Source: Planctomycetota bacterium
Lineage (GTDB): Bacteria; Planctomycetota; UBA1135; UBA2386
NCBI GenBank assembly: GCA_023433825.1
Contig: JAEYTU010000163.1
Span: forward strand, 1-8,513
Length of the DNA stretch: 8,513 bases
Direction of reading: 5' to 3'
Numbering within the stretch: position 1 is the first letter of the stretch; each line of letters starts with the position of its first letter. Positions 1 through 6,362 of the stretch are shown piece after piece. The notes under the pieces are model-generated. The model had not been told where the DNA came from. It searched no databases and was given only the letters and a program-made list of their open reading frames with translations. The translations under genes were made by a program, and so were the position numbers.

Positions 1-2
1 CG

Positions 3-503
3 CCGATCACGTCCGATTTCAGCGTGACGTGGGGTTCGTACTTCGAGGACAGCGCGTCGATCTCGGCGAAGTCCGATTGGGGCTACCGCCGCGATCCGGT
101 CACGCTGCCGTCGGTCTCCGGCTACAGCGTCGGCACCGCGCAGTCCGACAGCGCGACGACGGCTGGCCAGCTCGGCTGGGACGTCTTCGCCGGCGCGGCG
201 AACTCGGGCAACTTCGCGATCGCTCTGTTCAACACCGGTGCCGTGTTCCCGGCGTCGTTCCCGCTGTTCGGCCAGATCATCGAGATGAACCTCGCGGACC
301 CGAGCCTGACCCTGCTCGTCAACGCGGGCTACAACATCACGCTGCCGGCCAACGGCGAAGGTGCCGGTCCGATGCTGCCGATTCCGGTCCTCGGGACCAG
401 CGCGATCGGCTTCGCGATCGGTGCCGAGTTCCTGATCCTGCGAAGCGACCTGTCGGGCTTCTCCGACTCGACGCAGTCGGCCTGGACGCAGATCAAGCGC
501 TGA
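3..503 (+). CDS. C-terminal part of a probable secreted beta-sheet protein (5' truncated)
   Basis: The frame is open from the left edge, so the first 166 visible residues are the end of a longer protein whose start lies outside the window; the GTG at 24 is just an internal valine codon. I do not recognise the protein as a named family. The composition is rich in G, A, S, T, L and F with few charged residues and no cysteine. Residues about 58-148 alternate hydrophobic and small residues (GWDVFAGAANSGNFAIALF, then LPANGEGAGPMLPIPVLG), as in exported beta-sandwich domains. The pattern of a GN motif, a hydrophobic strand pair and a final small-residue 'lPIP' stretch resembles the C-terminal tails of many secreted planctomycete proteins; this is inference from memory, not a search. 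No transmembrane helix or sorting signal is evident at the end, which is basic (QIKR). A hairpin cluster with a likely terminator follows directly. Coding is secure; the function is unknown. Confidence 0.75.
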   Translation, partial: PITSDFSVTWGSYFEDSASISAKSDWGYRRDPVTLPSVSGYSVGTAQSDSATTAGQLGWDVFAGAANSGNFAIALFNTGAVFPASFPLFGQIIEMNLADPSLTLLVNAGYNITLPANGEGAGPMLPIPVLGTSAIGFAIGAEFLILRSDLSGFSDSTQSAWTQIKR

Positions 504-507
504 CCGA

Positions 508-549
508 GGGCGGTTCGCCGCCCGACGTTTCCCGGCGGTTCGCCGCCGG
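508..549 (+). repeat. tandem pair of UUCG-tetraloop hairpins
   Basis: Two hairpins share a 14-base unit, ggcggttcgccgcc, at 509-522 and again at 534-547. The first has a 6-bp stem (508-513 with 518-523) and the second a 7-bp stem (532-538 with 543-549). Both close a TTCG loop, which in RNA is the very stable UUCG tetraloop. They begin 4 bases after the stop codon of the upstream gene and precede the terminator-like hairpin at 557-592. Likely roles are 3'-end protection or assistance in termination; a small dispersed repeat is also possible. Confidence 0.55.
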
Positions 550-556
550 TTCTCGA

Positions 557-592
557 CGCGAACGGACGCTGTGATGGCGTCCGTTCGCGTTT
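557..592 (+). terminator. probable intrinsic terminator
   Basis: A perfect 13-bp inverted repeat (557-569, cgcgaacggacgc, pairs with 577-589) encloses a 7-base loop and is followed by TTT at 590-592. It lies about 55 bases after the stop of the first gene, so it probably ends that transcript. The T-run is short, which weakens a purely Rho-independent reading, but the stem is long and unbroken. It is the strongest inverted repeat I found in the window. Confidence 0.65.
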
Positions 593-679
593 CCGGCGCC
601 GCGGTGTGCCAACCCGCGACGACTTGTTCCGCAGAGCGGCCTCGCCGCCGCATCGTGAATCGAGAGGTACGCTGCCCAC

Positions 680-1267
680 ATGAGTGCGAAGCAACCGCTT
701 GTCCTTGCCGCCGTCGTCGTCGCGGCTGTCGCGACGGTCGCCGTCGTCGGGTGGTTACAGGGGGAGACGACGCCGGACGTCGCCTCCGACACGCCACCCG
801 CAGTCGAGACGCCGATCGGAGCGCCCGAGATCGCGCCTGTCGCCATTCCGAAACTGCCGGCGCCTGCGGCGACCGTCGCGCCGCCGACGGGGCGCCCGAT
901 GCTGCCCGGCCGTTACCCGATGAAGGTGCCGTTCTCGGACAGCGGTGCGCGAACGCCGCAGGGGACGTACGTCCCGCTGCTGAATGGCGTGCCGCACGCG
1001 CCGCCGATGCAGCGCAACAGCAAGTTCGGGCCAGTGCCGCCGATCGTCTCGAAGATCATCGATCACACCGGGCAGGAATGGTGGGAGCACGCCGACCACT
1101 CGACGACGACGACGCGTTGGACCGAGGTCAAGACGTACGACCCGAAGACCGGACAGACGACCGTGCAGCGCCAAGTGGAGACCGTGCACGGTGCCTTCGT
1201 GCCGGACGAGTTTGCATTGCGGCGTCCGCCCAACAGCGGCGGCGAGGCGAAGCCACCGAGCAAGTGA
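680..1267 (+). CDS. membrane-anchored proline-rich protein of unknown function
   Basis: 195 residues, not recognised as a known family. The N-terminus is a short positive stretch (MSAKQ) and one hydrophobic segment at about residues 6-26, which reads as an uncleaved signal anchor or single transmembrane helix with the rest outside the cytoplasm. Residues about 30-75 form a Pro/Ala/Thr-rich linker of the kind that spans periplasm or envelope. Residues about 76-182 look like a small folded domain with aromatic and polar stretches (GQEWWEHADH near 131-140, then TTTTRWTEVKTYDPKTGQTT near 142-161), probably beta-rich. The tail is Pro/Gly/Lys-rich. There is no cysteine, so it is not a lipoprotein. 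An in-frame TGA at 656-658 limits the start to this ATG or nearby; GAGAGG at 662-667 is a candidate ribosome-binding site with a long 12-base spacing. It stands alone between a terminator and convergent pnp. Confidence 0.8.
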   Translation: MSAKQPLVLAAVVVAAVATVAVVGWLQGETTPDVASDTPPAVETPIGAPEIAPVAIPKLPAPAATVAPPTGRPMLPGRYPMKVPFSDSGARTPQGTYVPLLNGVPHAPPMQRNSKFGPVPPIVSKIIDHTGQEWWEHADHSTTTTRWTEVKTYDPKTGQTTVQRQVETVHGAFVPDEFALRRPPNSGGEAKPPSK

Positions 1268-1285
1268 CGGCGCGTGTCCGCGCCG
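1268..1285. terminator. weak hairpin between convergent genes
   Basis: A 7-bp stem (1268-1274 cggcgcg with 1279-1285) around a TGTC loop begins at the base after the stop codon of the membrane-anchored protein. No T-run follows on either strand, so it may only pause or stabilise RNA. A second, looser inverted repeat (1287-1293 with 1311-1317, 17-base loop) lies in the same 84-bp gap to the end of pnp. Apart from these structures the gap holds nothing I can recognise. Confidence 0.25.
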
Positions 1286-1351
1286 ACGTCGCGTCCGAAC
1301 GCGGCGCGGCCGCGACGCAGACGCAACGCGGCCACGACGCCGATCGCGACC

Positions 1352-3430
1352 TCAGAACTCGATCAACGCTGGATCGACGTCGATCGCTTCGCGCCGCGAC
1401 AGTCGCAAGCGCCCGCGGTCGTCGGCACCGGTCACCTTGACGACGATCTCGGCGCCTTCGATCGGGCCGTCGGTTCCGCGTCGATCGCCGAAGTCCTCGA
1501 TCGGCACCAAGCCTTCGTTCGACGGGTTGATCCGCACGAACGCACCGAAGTCCTTCACGCCGGTCACGACACCGCGGTAGTAGCGACCAGCGCGCACGAC
1601 ACCGGCGGCGCGTAGGACCTGCTGCTGTGCAGCGCGCGCGTTGTCCGCACCGGCCGCGTAGATCAGGACGACGCCATCGTCGTCGACCGTGATCTTCGAC
1701 TTCGTCGAAGCCTGGATCGCCTTGATGTTCGCGCCGCGTGTTCCGACCAGCGCGCCGATCGCCTCGGGCACGATCGGCGTCCGAACGACACGTGGCGCAT
1801 GCGCGCTCATTGCCGCCGCCGGCGCGGCGATCGTCGCGTTCATCTCGGCGAGGATGTGCAGCCGTCCTTGCGCGGCCTGCGTCAGCGCCGCCGCGAGAAG
1901 CTCCATCGACAGCCCGCCGACCTTGTTGTCGAGCTGCAATGCGGTCACGCCCGCCGCCGTTCCGACGACTTTGAAGTCCATGTCGCCGAGGTGGTCCTCG
2001 TCGCCGAGGATGTCGGACAGGACCGCGGAACGCGCACCGTCGGTCACGAGGCCCATCGCGATTCCGGCCACGGCCGCGCGCATCGGCACACCGGCGTGGA
2101 ACATCGCGAGCGTGCCGCCGCAGACCGTCGCCATCGACGAGGATCCGTTGCTCTCGGCGATCTCCGATTCGATCCGCAGCGTGTACGGAAACGCTTCACG
2201 CGTCGGCAGCATCCGAACCAGCCCGCGCCGCGCGAGCGCGCCGTGACCGATCTCACGCCGTCCGGGCCCCCGCAGCGCGCGGATCTCGTTCACGCTGTAC
2301 GGCGGGAAGTTGTAGTGCAGCAGGAAGCGCTCGTAGTCGACGCCGCCGAGCGACTCGACGAGCTGCGACTCGTCCTGCGTGCCGAGTGTGCACGTGACCA
2401 GCGCCTGCGTCTCGCCGCGCGTGAACACGGCCGAGCCGTGCGGACGCGGCAGCCATCCGACCTCGCACCAGATCGGACGAATGTCGGCCGGGCCGCGGCC
2501 GTCGAGGCGCCGCCCGTCGGTCAGGATCGCCTCGCGGACGAGGTGCCACTTCCGCTCGTCGAACGACCGTTGCAGCGCGGCCGCTGCCGCTGGGTCGTCG
2601 CCCGGGACGAGCAGCGCGCGCGCTCCGTCGACGGCGGCCGCGCGTTCGGCCTTGCTCGTGTTCGTCAACGCAGCCGCGAGCGCCGTCTCGACGTCCGCCG
2701 GCAGGTCGGGCAGCACCGGTGCCGCGGGGACCGCCAACTTCGGCTTTCCGGCCGCGTCGGCGAGTTCGGTGATGCACTTCTGGACGCGCTGCAGCCATTC
2801 GAGTGCTTGCGCCAGCGCGGCGACGCAGTCGGCCTCCGCGACGGCGTCGGCCTCGCCTTCGACCATGACCAGTCCATCGGGTCCGGCCGACACGACGAAG
2901 TCGAGATCGGCTTCCTGCCGGTGGCGCAGCGACGGGAACGGCATCCACGCGCCGCGGTGCCGAACGATTCGCAGCCCCGCGGCGGGGCCCTTCGCCGGGA
3001 CCGGGCTGATGTGCAACGCCGCGGTCGCCGCGATCAGCGCCAACGAATGCACGTCGGACGTCGGGTCGGCGGACAGGATCTGCACCTGGACCTGGACCTC
3101 GCAGCGGTACTCGTCGGGGAACAGCGAGCGGATCGTCCGGTCGATCAGCCGCGAGACGAGGACCTCGTTGTCGCTGATCCGCCCTTCGCGACGTTGCACG
3201 TTGCCGGGGATCCGGCCAGCCGCGGCGAGCTTCTCGCGGTACTCGACGGTCAACGGGAAGAAGTCGACCCCCGGCCGAGCCGTGCGGGCTGCGACGACCG
3301 TCGCCAGGACGACGTCGTCGCCACGGCGCGCGATCACGGCACCGTCGGCGAGGCGCGCGATCCGGCCGGTCTCCAGAGTGATCGTGTTGCCGGCGAGCTG
3401 GAGCTTGGCCTGGATCGGTTGCGGCTTCAT
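1352..3430 (-). CDS. pnp: polynucleotide phosphorylase (polyribonucleotide nucleotidyltransferase)
   Basis: PNPase degrades RNA 3' to 5' by phosphorolysis, releasing nucleoside diphosphates; it works as a cytoplasmic trimer in mRNA turnover. All expected domains are present in 692 residues (E. coli has 711): first RNase PH core about 10-145 with its second half to 215, helical linker about 240-305, second RNase PH core about 315-520, KH domain about 550-605 with the GxxG loop as GTRG (563-566), and S1 domain about 613-682. Key residues are visible: SNGSSSM (427-433) for phosphate, RRE (391-393), and the metal-site segment GDEDHLGDMDFK with D479, D485 and K487, matching E. coli D486, D492 and K494. 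Oddities lie in the first core: the FFRR loop reads VQRR (78-81), and the usual IDRPIRPLF reads IDRTIRSLF. An in-frame TAG 9 bases upstream fixes ATG 3430 as the first ATG; I see no Shine-Dalgarno. The sigma factor gene lies 70 bp upstream on the same strand. Confidence 0.97.
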   Translation of the reverse strand: MKPQPIQAKLQLAGNTITLETGRIARLADGAVIARRGDDVVLATVVAARTARPGVDFFPLTVEYREKLAAAGRIPGNVQRREGRISDNEVLVSRLIDRTIRSLFPDEYRCEVQVQVQILSADPTSDVHSLALIAATAALHISPVPAKGPAAGLRIVRHRGAWMPFPSLRHRQEADLDFVVSAGPDGLVMVEGEADAVAEADCVAALAQALEWLQRVQKCITELADAAGKPKLAVPAAPVLPDLPADVETALAAALTNTSKAERAAAVDGARALLVPGDDPAAAAALQRSFDERKWHLVREAILTDGRRLDGRGPADIRPIWCEVGWLPRPHGSAVFTRGETQALVTCTLGTQDESQLVESLGGVDYERFLLHYNFPPYSVNEIRALRGPGRREIGHGALARRGLVRMLPTREAFPYTLRIESEIAESNGSSSMATVCGGTLAMFHAGVPMRAAVAGIAMGLVTDGARSAVLSDILGDEDHLGDMDFKVVGTAAGVTALQLDNKVGGLSMELLAAALTQAAQGRLHILAEMNATIAAPAAAMSAHAPRVVRTPIVPEAIGALVGTRGANIKAIQASTKSKITVDDDGVVLIYAAGADNARAAQQQVLRAAGVVRAGRYYRGVVTGVKDFGAFVRINPSNEGLVPIEDFGDRRGTDGPIEGAEIVVKVTGADDRGRLRLSRREAIDVDPALIEF

Positions 3431-3500
3431 CGCCGACTAGTTACTCGCGGCGGCGTGCGCGGGGAAGGCTGCGACGCCGCGCTCCGTCACCGCCGATGCA

Positions 3501-4160
3501 TCACTGGAAGCAGGCGGGCGGGCGGCGCAGGCGGCCGAGGTGGTGCGCCAGTTCCTGATACAGACGTCGCCGCGCGCGCATGATCCGGATCGCGACCGTG
3601 CCGACCGGCAGACCGAGCTGATTCGCGGCGTCCTGGTACGGGCGGCCGTTCTGCACGCAGATCTCGAAGACTTGGCGGTAGCGCTCGGGAAGGCCCGCGA
3701 CGGCGCGTCCGAGCGCGTCCATCAGTTCCTGTTCCTCGTAGTCGGAGTCGACGCGCGTCGTGTCGGCCTGATCGAGTAGCCCGACGTCGCCGTCCCGACT
3801 CTCCGCGTGACCGAGCGCACTGACCGCGCGCGGCGTCCGGCGCCGGATCCGCAGCGCCGACAGCGCTTGGTTGCGCGCGATCTCGAACAACCAGGCGCGG
3901 AAGTTCGTGCCCTGCCGGTAGAGGTCGGCCTTGCGGAGCAGCTTCTCGAAGACGTCCTGCGTGACGTCCTGCGCCGCGTGCGTGTCGCGCAGCATCCCTT
4001 GGACGAACAGCAGCACGCGTTGGCCGTAGCGGTGCTCGAGTTCGGTCAGCGCATCGGCGCGGGTGCCGTGACAGGGGTTCCCGTCGCAGAGGAGCTGCAC
4101 GAGGTCGTCGTCCGACGCATCCGGGAGAGGACCCTTTGCCGCGCGTGCGAAGTCAGCCAT
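3501..4160 (-). CDS. ECF-type RNA polymerase sigma factor (sigma-70 family)
   Basis: 219 residues. It would bind core RNA polymerase and direct it to a set of promoters. The sigma2 domain spans about 38-108 (HAAQDVTQDVFEKLLRKADL, then FRAWLFEIARNQALSALR), and the sigma4 domain about 146-203 (LPERYRQVFEICVQNGRPYQ, then the helix-turn-helix around 177-200 ending GTVAIRIMRARRRL). There is no sigma1.1 or sigma3 region, which defines the ECF-like group. The linker between the domains is fairly long and acidic (about 110-145). An N-terminal extension of about 35 residues carries a C-x4-C-H (C25, C30, H31). The usual GTVKSR of the recognition helix reads GTVAIR. An in-frame TGA 12 bases upstream of ATG 4160 supports this start. 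No anti-sigma gene is adjacent in the window; the downstream gene is pnp, 70 bp away. The subgroup is not assigned. Confidence 0.93.
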   Translation of the reverse strand: MADFARAAKGPLPDASDDDLVQLLCDGNPCHGTRADALTELEHRYGQRVLLFVQGMLRDTHAAQDVTQDVFEKLLRKADLYRQGTNFRAWLFEIARNQALSALRIRRRTPRAVSALGHAESRDGDVGLLDQADTTRVDSDYEEQELMDALGRAVAGLPERYRQVFEICVQNGRPYQDAANQLGLPVGTVAIRIMRARRRLYQELAHHLGRLRRPPACFQ

Positions 4161-4241
4161 GTCGGGCCCAAGTCAACCGCCGTGCCGCGAGTGAAATTCT
4201 CATCACGCCGGCGAACGGACCCACAAGTGCATGCTGGACAT

Positions 4242-4256
4242 CACATTGTGAATGTG
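4242..4256. promoter_or_regulatory. 15-bp hyphenated palindrome, possible operator
   Basis: CACATT-gtg-AATGTG is a perfect 6-bp inverted repeat with a 3-bp centre. It lies 82-96 bp upstream of the sigma gene's ATG, within a locally A/T-richer patch. The size and symmetry match a binding site for a dimeric regulator. The role is inferred from shape and position only. Confidence 0.3.
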
Positions 4257-4335
4257 CCCCCGCGCGCCCGCGAAGTGCTGCCACCGCTGGATGGCACCGG
4301 CCGCCCGGGCGTTGCGGCAGGGGTTTGCCGTGGTC

Positions 4336-4349
4336 GCGCGGCGCCGCGC
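4336..4349 (-). terminator. GC palindrome just after the phosphotransferase gene
   Basis: gcgcggcgccgcgc is a perfect 14-bp palindrome 10 bases after the stop codon on the minus strand; folded, it gives a 5-bp stem with a 4-base loop. There is no T-run, and such strings arise easily at this base composition. It may help end the cytochrome-phosphotransferase transcript, but the evidence is thin. Confidence 0.2.
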
Positions 4350-4359
4350 CGCGCCGCCG

Positions 4360-5367
4360 TCAGATCGGGAACAACTCGCGGCCGCCGTCCAACGCGGCAT
4401 CGAGCAGCGCGAGGTTCGGCGCCTGCCCGCGGTCCTCGTTGCCGTTCGCCATGTATCCGAACCGCAGGCGCCGCAGCGCGAGATAGACGAGTGCGCCGCG
4501 CATACCCCATTCGGAGCGGATCCGGTCCGACCCGACGCGATGACCGAGGTACCGCTCGAGCAGCCGCGTCTTCCACTCGTTCGATCGCTTCGTGTGGATC
4601 CAGAACCACGCGAAGTCGTGGTCCTCGTTGCCGACGCCGACGCGCTCGAAGTCGACGAGGAACGGCTCGCCGTGCTCGTCGACCAGGATGTTCTGTTCGG
4701 TGAAGTCGCCGTGGACGAGCAGCGGCTTCCGGATGTCCGTCCAGCGAATCGCCTCGCGGAAGAACTCTTCGACGCGCGTCCATCGCCGTTCGCCGACGAC
4801 GAACAGCACCGGGTCGTACATCCGTCGCGCGCGGTCGAGGTAGCTGACTGGATCCCAGTGGTTGAGCGGGAAGTGGCGCCGCCCCAGCAGCCGATCGAGC
4901 GGCATCTTCTGCAACCGAGACATCAGCTCGAAGACGTGGTCGATGCCGAGCACTTCTTCGGCGGGGCCGACCGCGCTCGGAATGCGCTCGAGCAAGATCC
5001 ATCGTGGCGGATCCTTCGTGTCGATCAGGATCGTCTTCGGCGCCGGCAACAGGTTGCGCCCCGGGTCGACCGTGTCGAGGAACCGGTAGAAGCCGCCCTC
5101 GCGTCGTGCGTAGTCCTCGATCCGGATGTCCGGCGGATAGAAGCGGCCTTCCGCCGGCGCGACGAAGTACTTCAACAGGAACTGTCGCCGCCCGTCGCCC
5201 TCGCACGGCACCAGCAGCGACGTCTGATGACCCGACACCGGTCGAACGCGCACCGGCGTCTCGTGGAGTCCGAGTTCGCTCAGCGTCTGCTTCGCGTCTT
5301 CGAGGTAGCGCGCCTCGTCGGCAGGCTCGTGGCGTGTCTCGTCCGGCACCGTCGGTTCGTTCACCAT
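4360..5367 (-). CDS. APH/choline-kinase-fold phosphotransferase
   Basis: 335 residues with the layout of the aminoglycoside/choline phosphotransferase (APH) family, which moves phosphate from ATP to a small molecule; the substrate here cannot be told. Visible features: the probable ATP-binding lysine in LLKYF (K66), a likely pairing glutamate (E90) in RREGGFYRFL, a hinge-like WILLERI (123-129), the catalytic Brenner motif HGDFTEQN (H219, D221, N226), and the metal-binding VDFE (D239), followed by DHDFAWFW. The frame runs further upstream inside the cytochrome gene, but ATG 5367 is chosen because GAGGAG lies 5 bases before it (5373-5378), the clearest ribosome-binding site in the window. The start overlaps the last 7 bases of the cytochrome gene, so translation is probably coupled. 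No signal peptide is present, so it acts in the cytoplasm. It need not confer antibiotic resistance; the family is broad and includes sugar, amino-alcohol and lipid-precursor kinases. Confidence 0.88.
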   Translation of the reverse strand: MVNEPTVPDETRHEPADEARYLEDAKQTLSELGLHETPVRVRPVSGHQTSLLVPCEGDGRRQFLLKYFVAPAEGRFYPPDIRIEDYARREGGFYRFLDTVDPGRNLLPAPKTILIDTKDPPRWILLERIPSAVGPAEEVLGIDHVFELMSRLQKMPLDRLLGRRHFPLNHWDPVSYLDRARRMYDPVLFVVGERRWTRVEEFFREAIRWTDIRKPLLVHGDFTEQNILVDEHGEPFLVDFERVGVGNEDHDFAWFWIHTKRSNEWKTRLLERYLGHRVGSDRIRSEWGMRGALVYLALRRLRFGYMANGNEDRGQAPNLALLDAALDGGRELFPI

Positions 5368-6362
5368 GCGTACTCCTCGGTTCGTACCACCGCGACGCGG
5401 CGGCCTTGGAACCGATGTTCGAGGACGACGCGTGCGCGCGTCGCGTTCGGTAGTCGTCGGAAGCGGAAGTGACGCGTCTCGGCCGTCGCGAGTTCGTTCT
5501 CCGACGAGATCGTCACCGTGTCGGTCCGAAGTTCGCGCCGCTCGGCGTCGAGCTGGGCGACCAGTATCGGAAAGCTGCGCAACGTCAGACCGGGCACGCG
5601 GTGCCCGGCTTCGTTCGTCACGAGCAGTTCGACGTCGTCGCCGTCGGCGCGGACCGCGAGCATGAACGCCGACGCCAAGAACTCCGGGTCGGACGGCCCG
5701 CGCATCCGGTGGTCGCGGGTCCAACGCACGGCCGACGGCTTGCCGTCGACGACGGCCAACGGTCGCTCGATCCTCGGCATGTGGCAGTCGACGCAGCTCT
5801 TGCCCTCGTCACGGAGCGTCGACGCGAGGAAGTCCTTCGCCACCGGCAGCACCGGTCCGATCTTCGTCGCGTGGCACGACGCACAGAGGTGATCGACGTC
5901 GGGCGCGCGAAAGGCCGGGTCGCGCCGCGTCGCGTGGGCGTCGGTCGTCGCGCCATACGGGCCGTGGATCACGTCACCGGACGCATGGCACGACGCGCAA
6001 TGGACGCCGTGGGCGAGGTCGGCGTCGCGGACCTTCGGCCGGAATCCGATCCGCCGCAGGACCGAGTCGGGGGCATGGCACCCATGGCATCGCTCCGGGC
6101 GGTCGAGCCCGCGCAGCGCGGCCTGATAGATCGGGTCGACGAATGCCTTCGCGTGCGCGCCGTCGCGCCATTCGGCGTGGAACGCCTCGTGGCAACGGGC
6201 GCAATCCTGCGGGTCGGTCGCGAGATCCTGGCTCCGGGCAGCGCCGGCCAGGGCGCCGGGCGCAGGTTCTGCCGCGCCACGGCCCGACGGCGACGCGACT
6301 GCGAGCCACGGCGATGCCAGGAACACGGTGCAGAGCACGAGAGAGCCGTGTCGACGGCGCAT
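5361..6362 (-). CDS. periplasmic five-haem c-type cytochrome
   Basis: 333 residues with five CXXCH haem-attachment motifs: CARCH (54-58), CHGCH (92-96), CASCH (122-126), CASCH (160-164) and CVDCH (190-194). The N-terminus is a signal peptide (MRRRHGS, hydrophobic stretch, probable cleavage after AVA at 23), so it is exported and matured with haem in the periplasm. Surroundings match multihaem cytochromes of the c554-like group: EWRDGAHAKAF (64-74; H70 a likely distal ligand), the CxDCHMPR form of the last site, DHRMRGPSDPEFL (217-229), and NEAGHRVPG (250-258), a variant of the GAGHxxPTG motif, with H254 another ligand candidate. Residues about 230-333 form a haem-free beta-rich domain. The role is electron transfer; no catalytic residue set identifies a reaction. 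ATG 6362 gives a normal signal peptide; ATG 6395 is an alternative with a longer N-region. Neither has a good ribosome-binding site. It is coupled to the downstream phosphotransferase by a 7-bp overlap. Confidence 0.92.
   Translation of the reverse strand: MRRRHGSLVLCTVFLASPWLAVASPSGRGAAEPAPGALAGAARSQDLATDPQDCARCHEAFHAEWRDGAHAKAFVDPIYQAALRGLDRPERCHGCHAPDSVLRRIGFRPKVRDADLAHGVHCASCHASGDVIHGPYGATTDAHATRRDPAFRAPDVDHLCASCHATKIGPVLPVAKDFLASTLRDEGKSCVDCHMPRIERPLAVVDGKPSAVRWTRDHRMRGPSDPEFLASAFMLAVRADGDDVELLVTNEAGHRVPGLTLRSFPILVAQLDAERRELRTDTVTISSENELATAETRHFRFRRLPNATRARVVLEHRFQGRRVAVVRTEEYAW
5372..5378 (-). promoter_or_regulatory. strong ribosome-binding site for the phosphotransferase
   Basis: On the minus strand GAGGAGT stands about 5 bases before ATG 5367 and lies within the coding end of the cytochrome gene. 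It decides the start among several possible upstream ones and contrasts with the weak or absent sites of most neighbours. Confidence 0.75.

Larger units (their letters stand above)
4161..4359. other. intergenic region upstream of the sigma factor gene
   Basis: This 199-bp stretch separates the end of the phosphotransferase gene from the start of the sigma gene, both on the minus strand. Its half nearest the sigma gene (about 4190-4256) is the least GC-rich part of the window's gaps and holds the palindrome at 4242-4256, which fits a promoter region for the sigma/pnp pair. I could not place convincing -35 and -10 boxes. No credible small gene is seen: the only short minus-strand frame overlaps the phosphotransferase end and has no ribosome-binding site. 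Confidence 0.5.

Noticed and set aside
571..1440. Plus-strand frame of 289 codons overlapping the membrane-anchored protein
   Set aside because: Arg-rich shadow composition; it starts inside the terminator stem and runs into the end of pnp, while the 680-1267 frame has a clear membrane anchor and bounded start.
3450..3480. Inverted repeat gcggcgt/acgccgc between the sigma gene and pnp
   Set aside because: Only 7 bp with a 17-base loop and no T-run; too weak at this GC content to call a terminator or leader structure.
1799..3583. Long plus-strand open frame (594 codons) opposite pnp
   Set aside because: Its product is an Arg/Asp/Ala-rich string without family motifs, and it lies antisense to an unmistakable PNPase; long shadow frames are expected at this GC content.
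4171..4176. TTGACT on the minus strand just before the sigma start, a -35-like box
   Set aside because: It is 10 bases from the ATG, so the -10 box and transcription start would fall inside the gene; no fitting -10 sequence is seen.
5368..5724. Upstream extension of the phosphotransferase frame
   Set aside because: The added 119 residues are Arg-rich and overlap the cytochrome on the same strand; the strong ribosome-binding site at 5372-5378 marks ATG 5367.
6329..6362. Possible lipoprotein signal in the cytochrome (cysteine at residue 11)
   Set aside because: The cysteine comes too early, inside the hydrophobic core, and a normal AVA cleavage site follows at residue 23.
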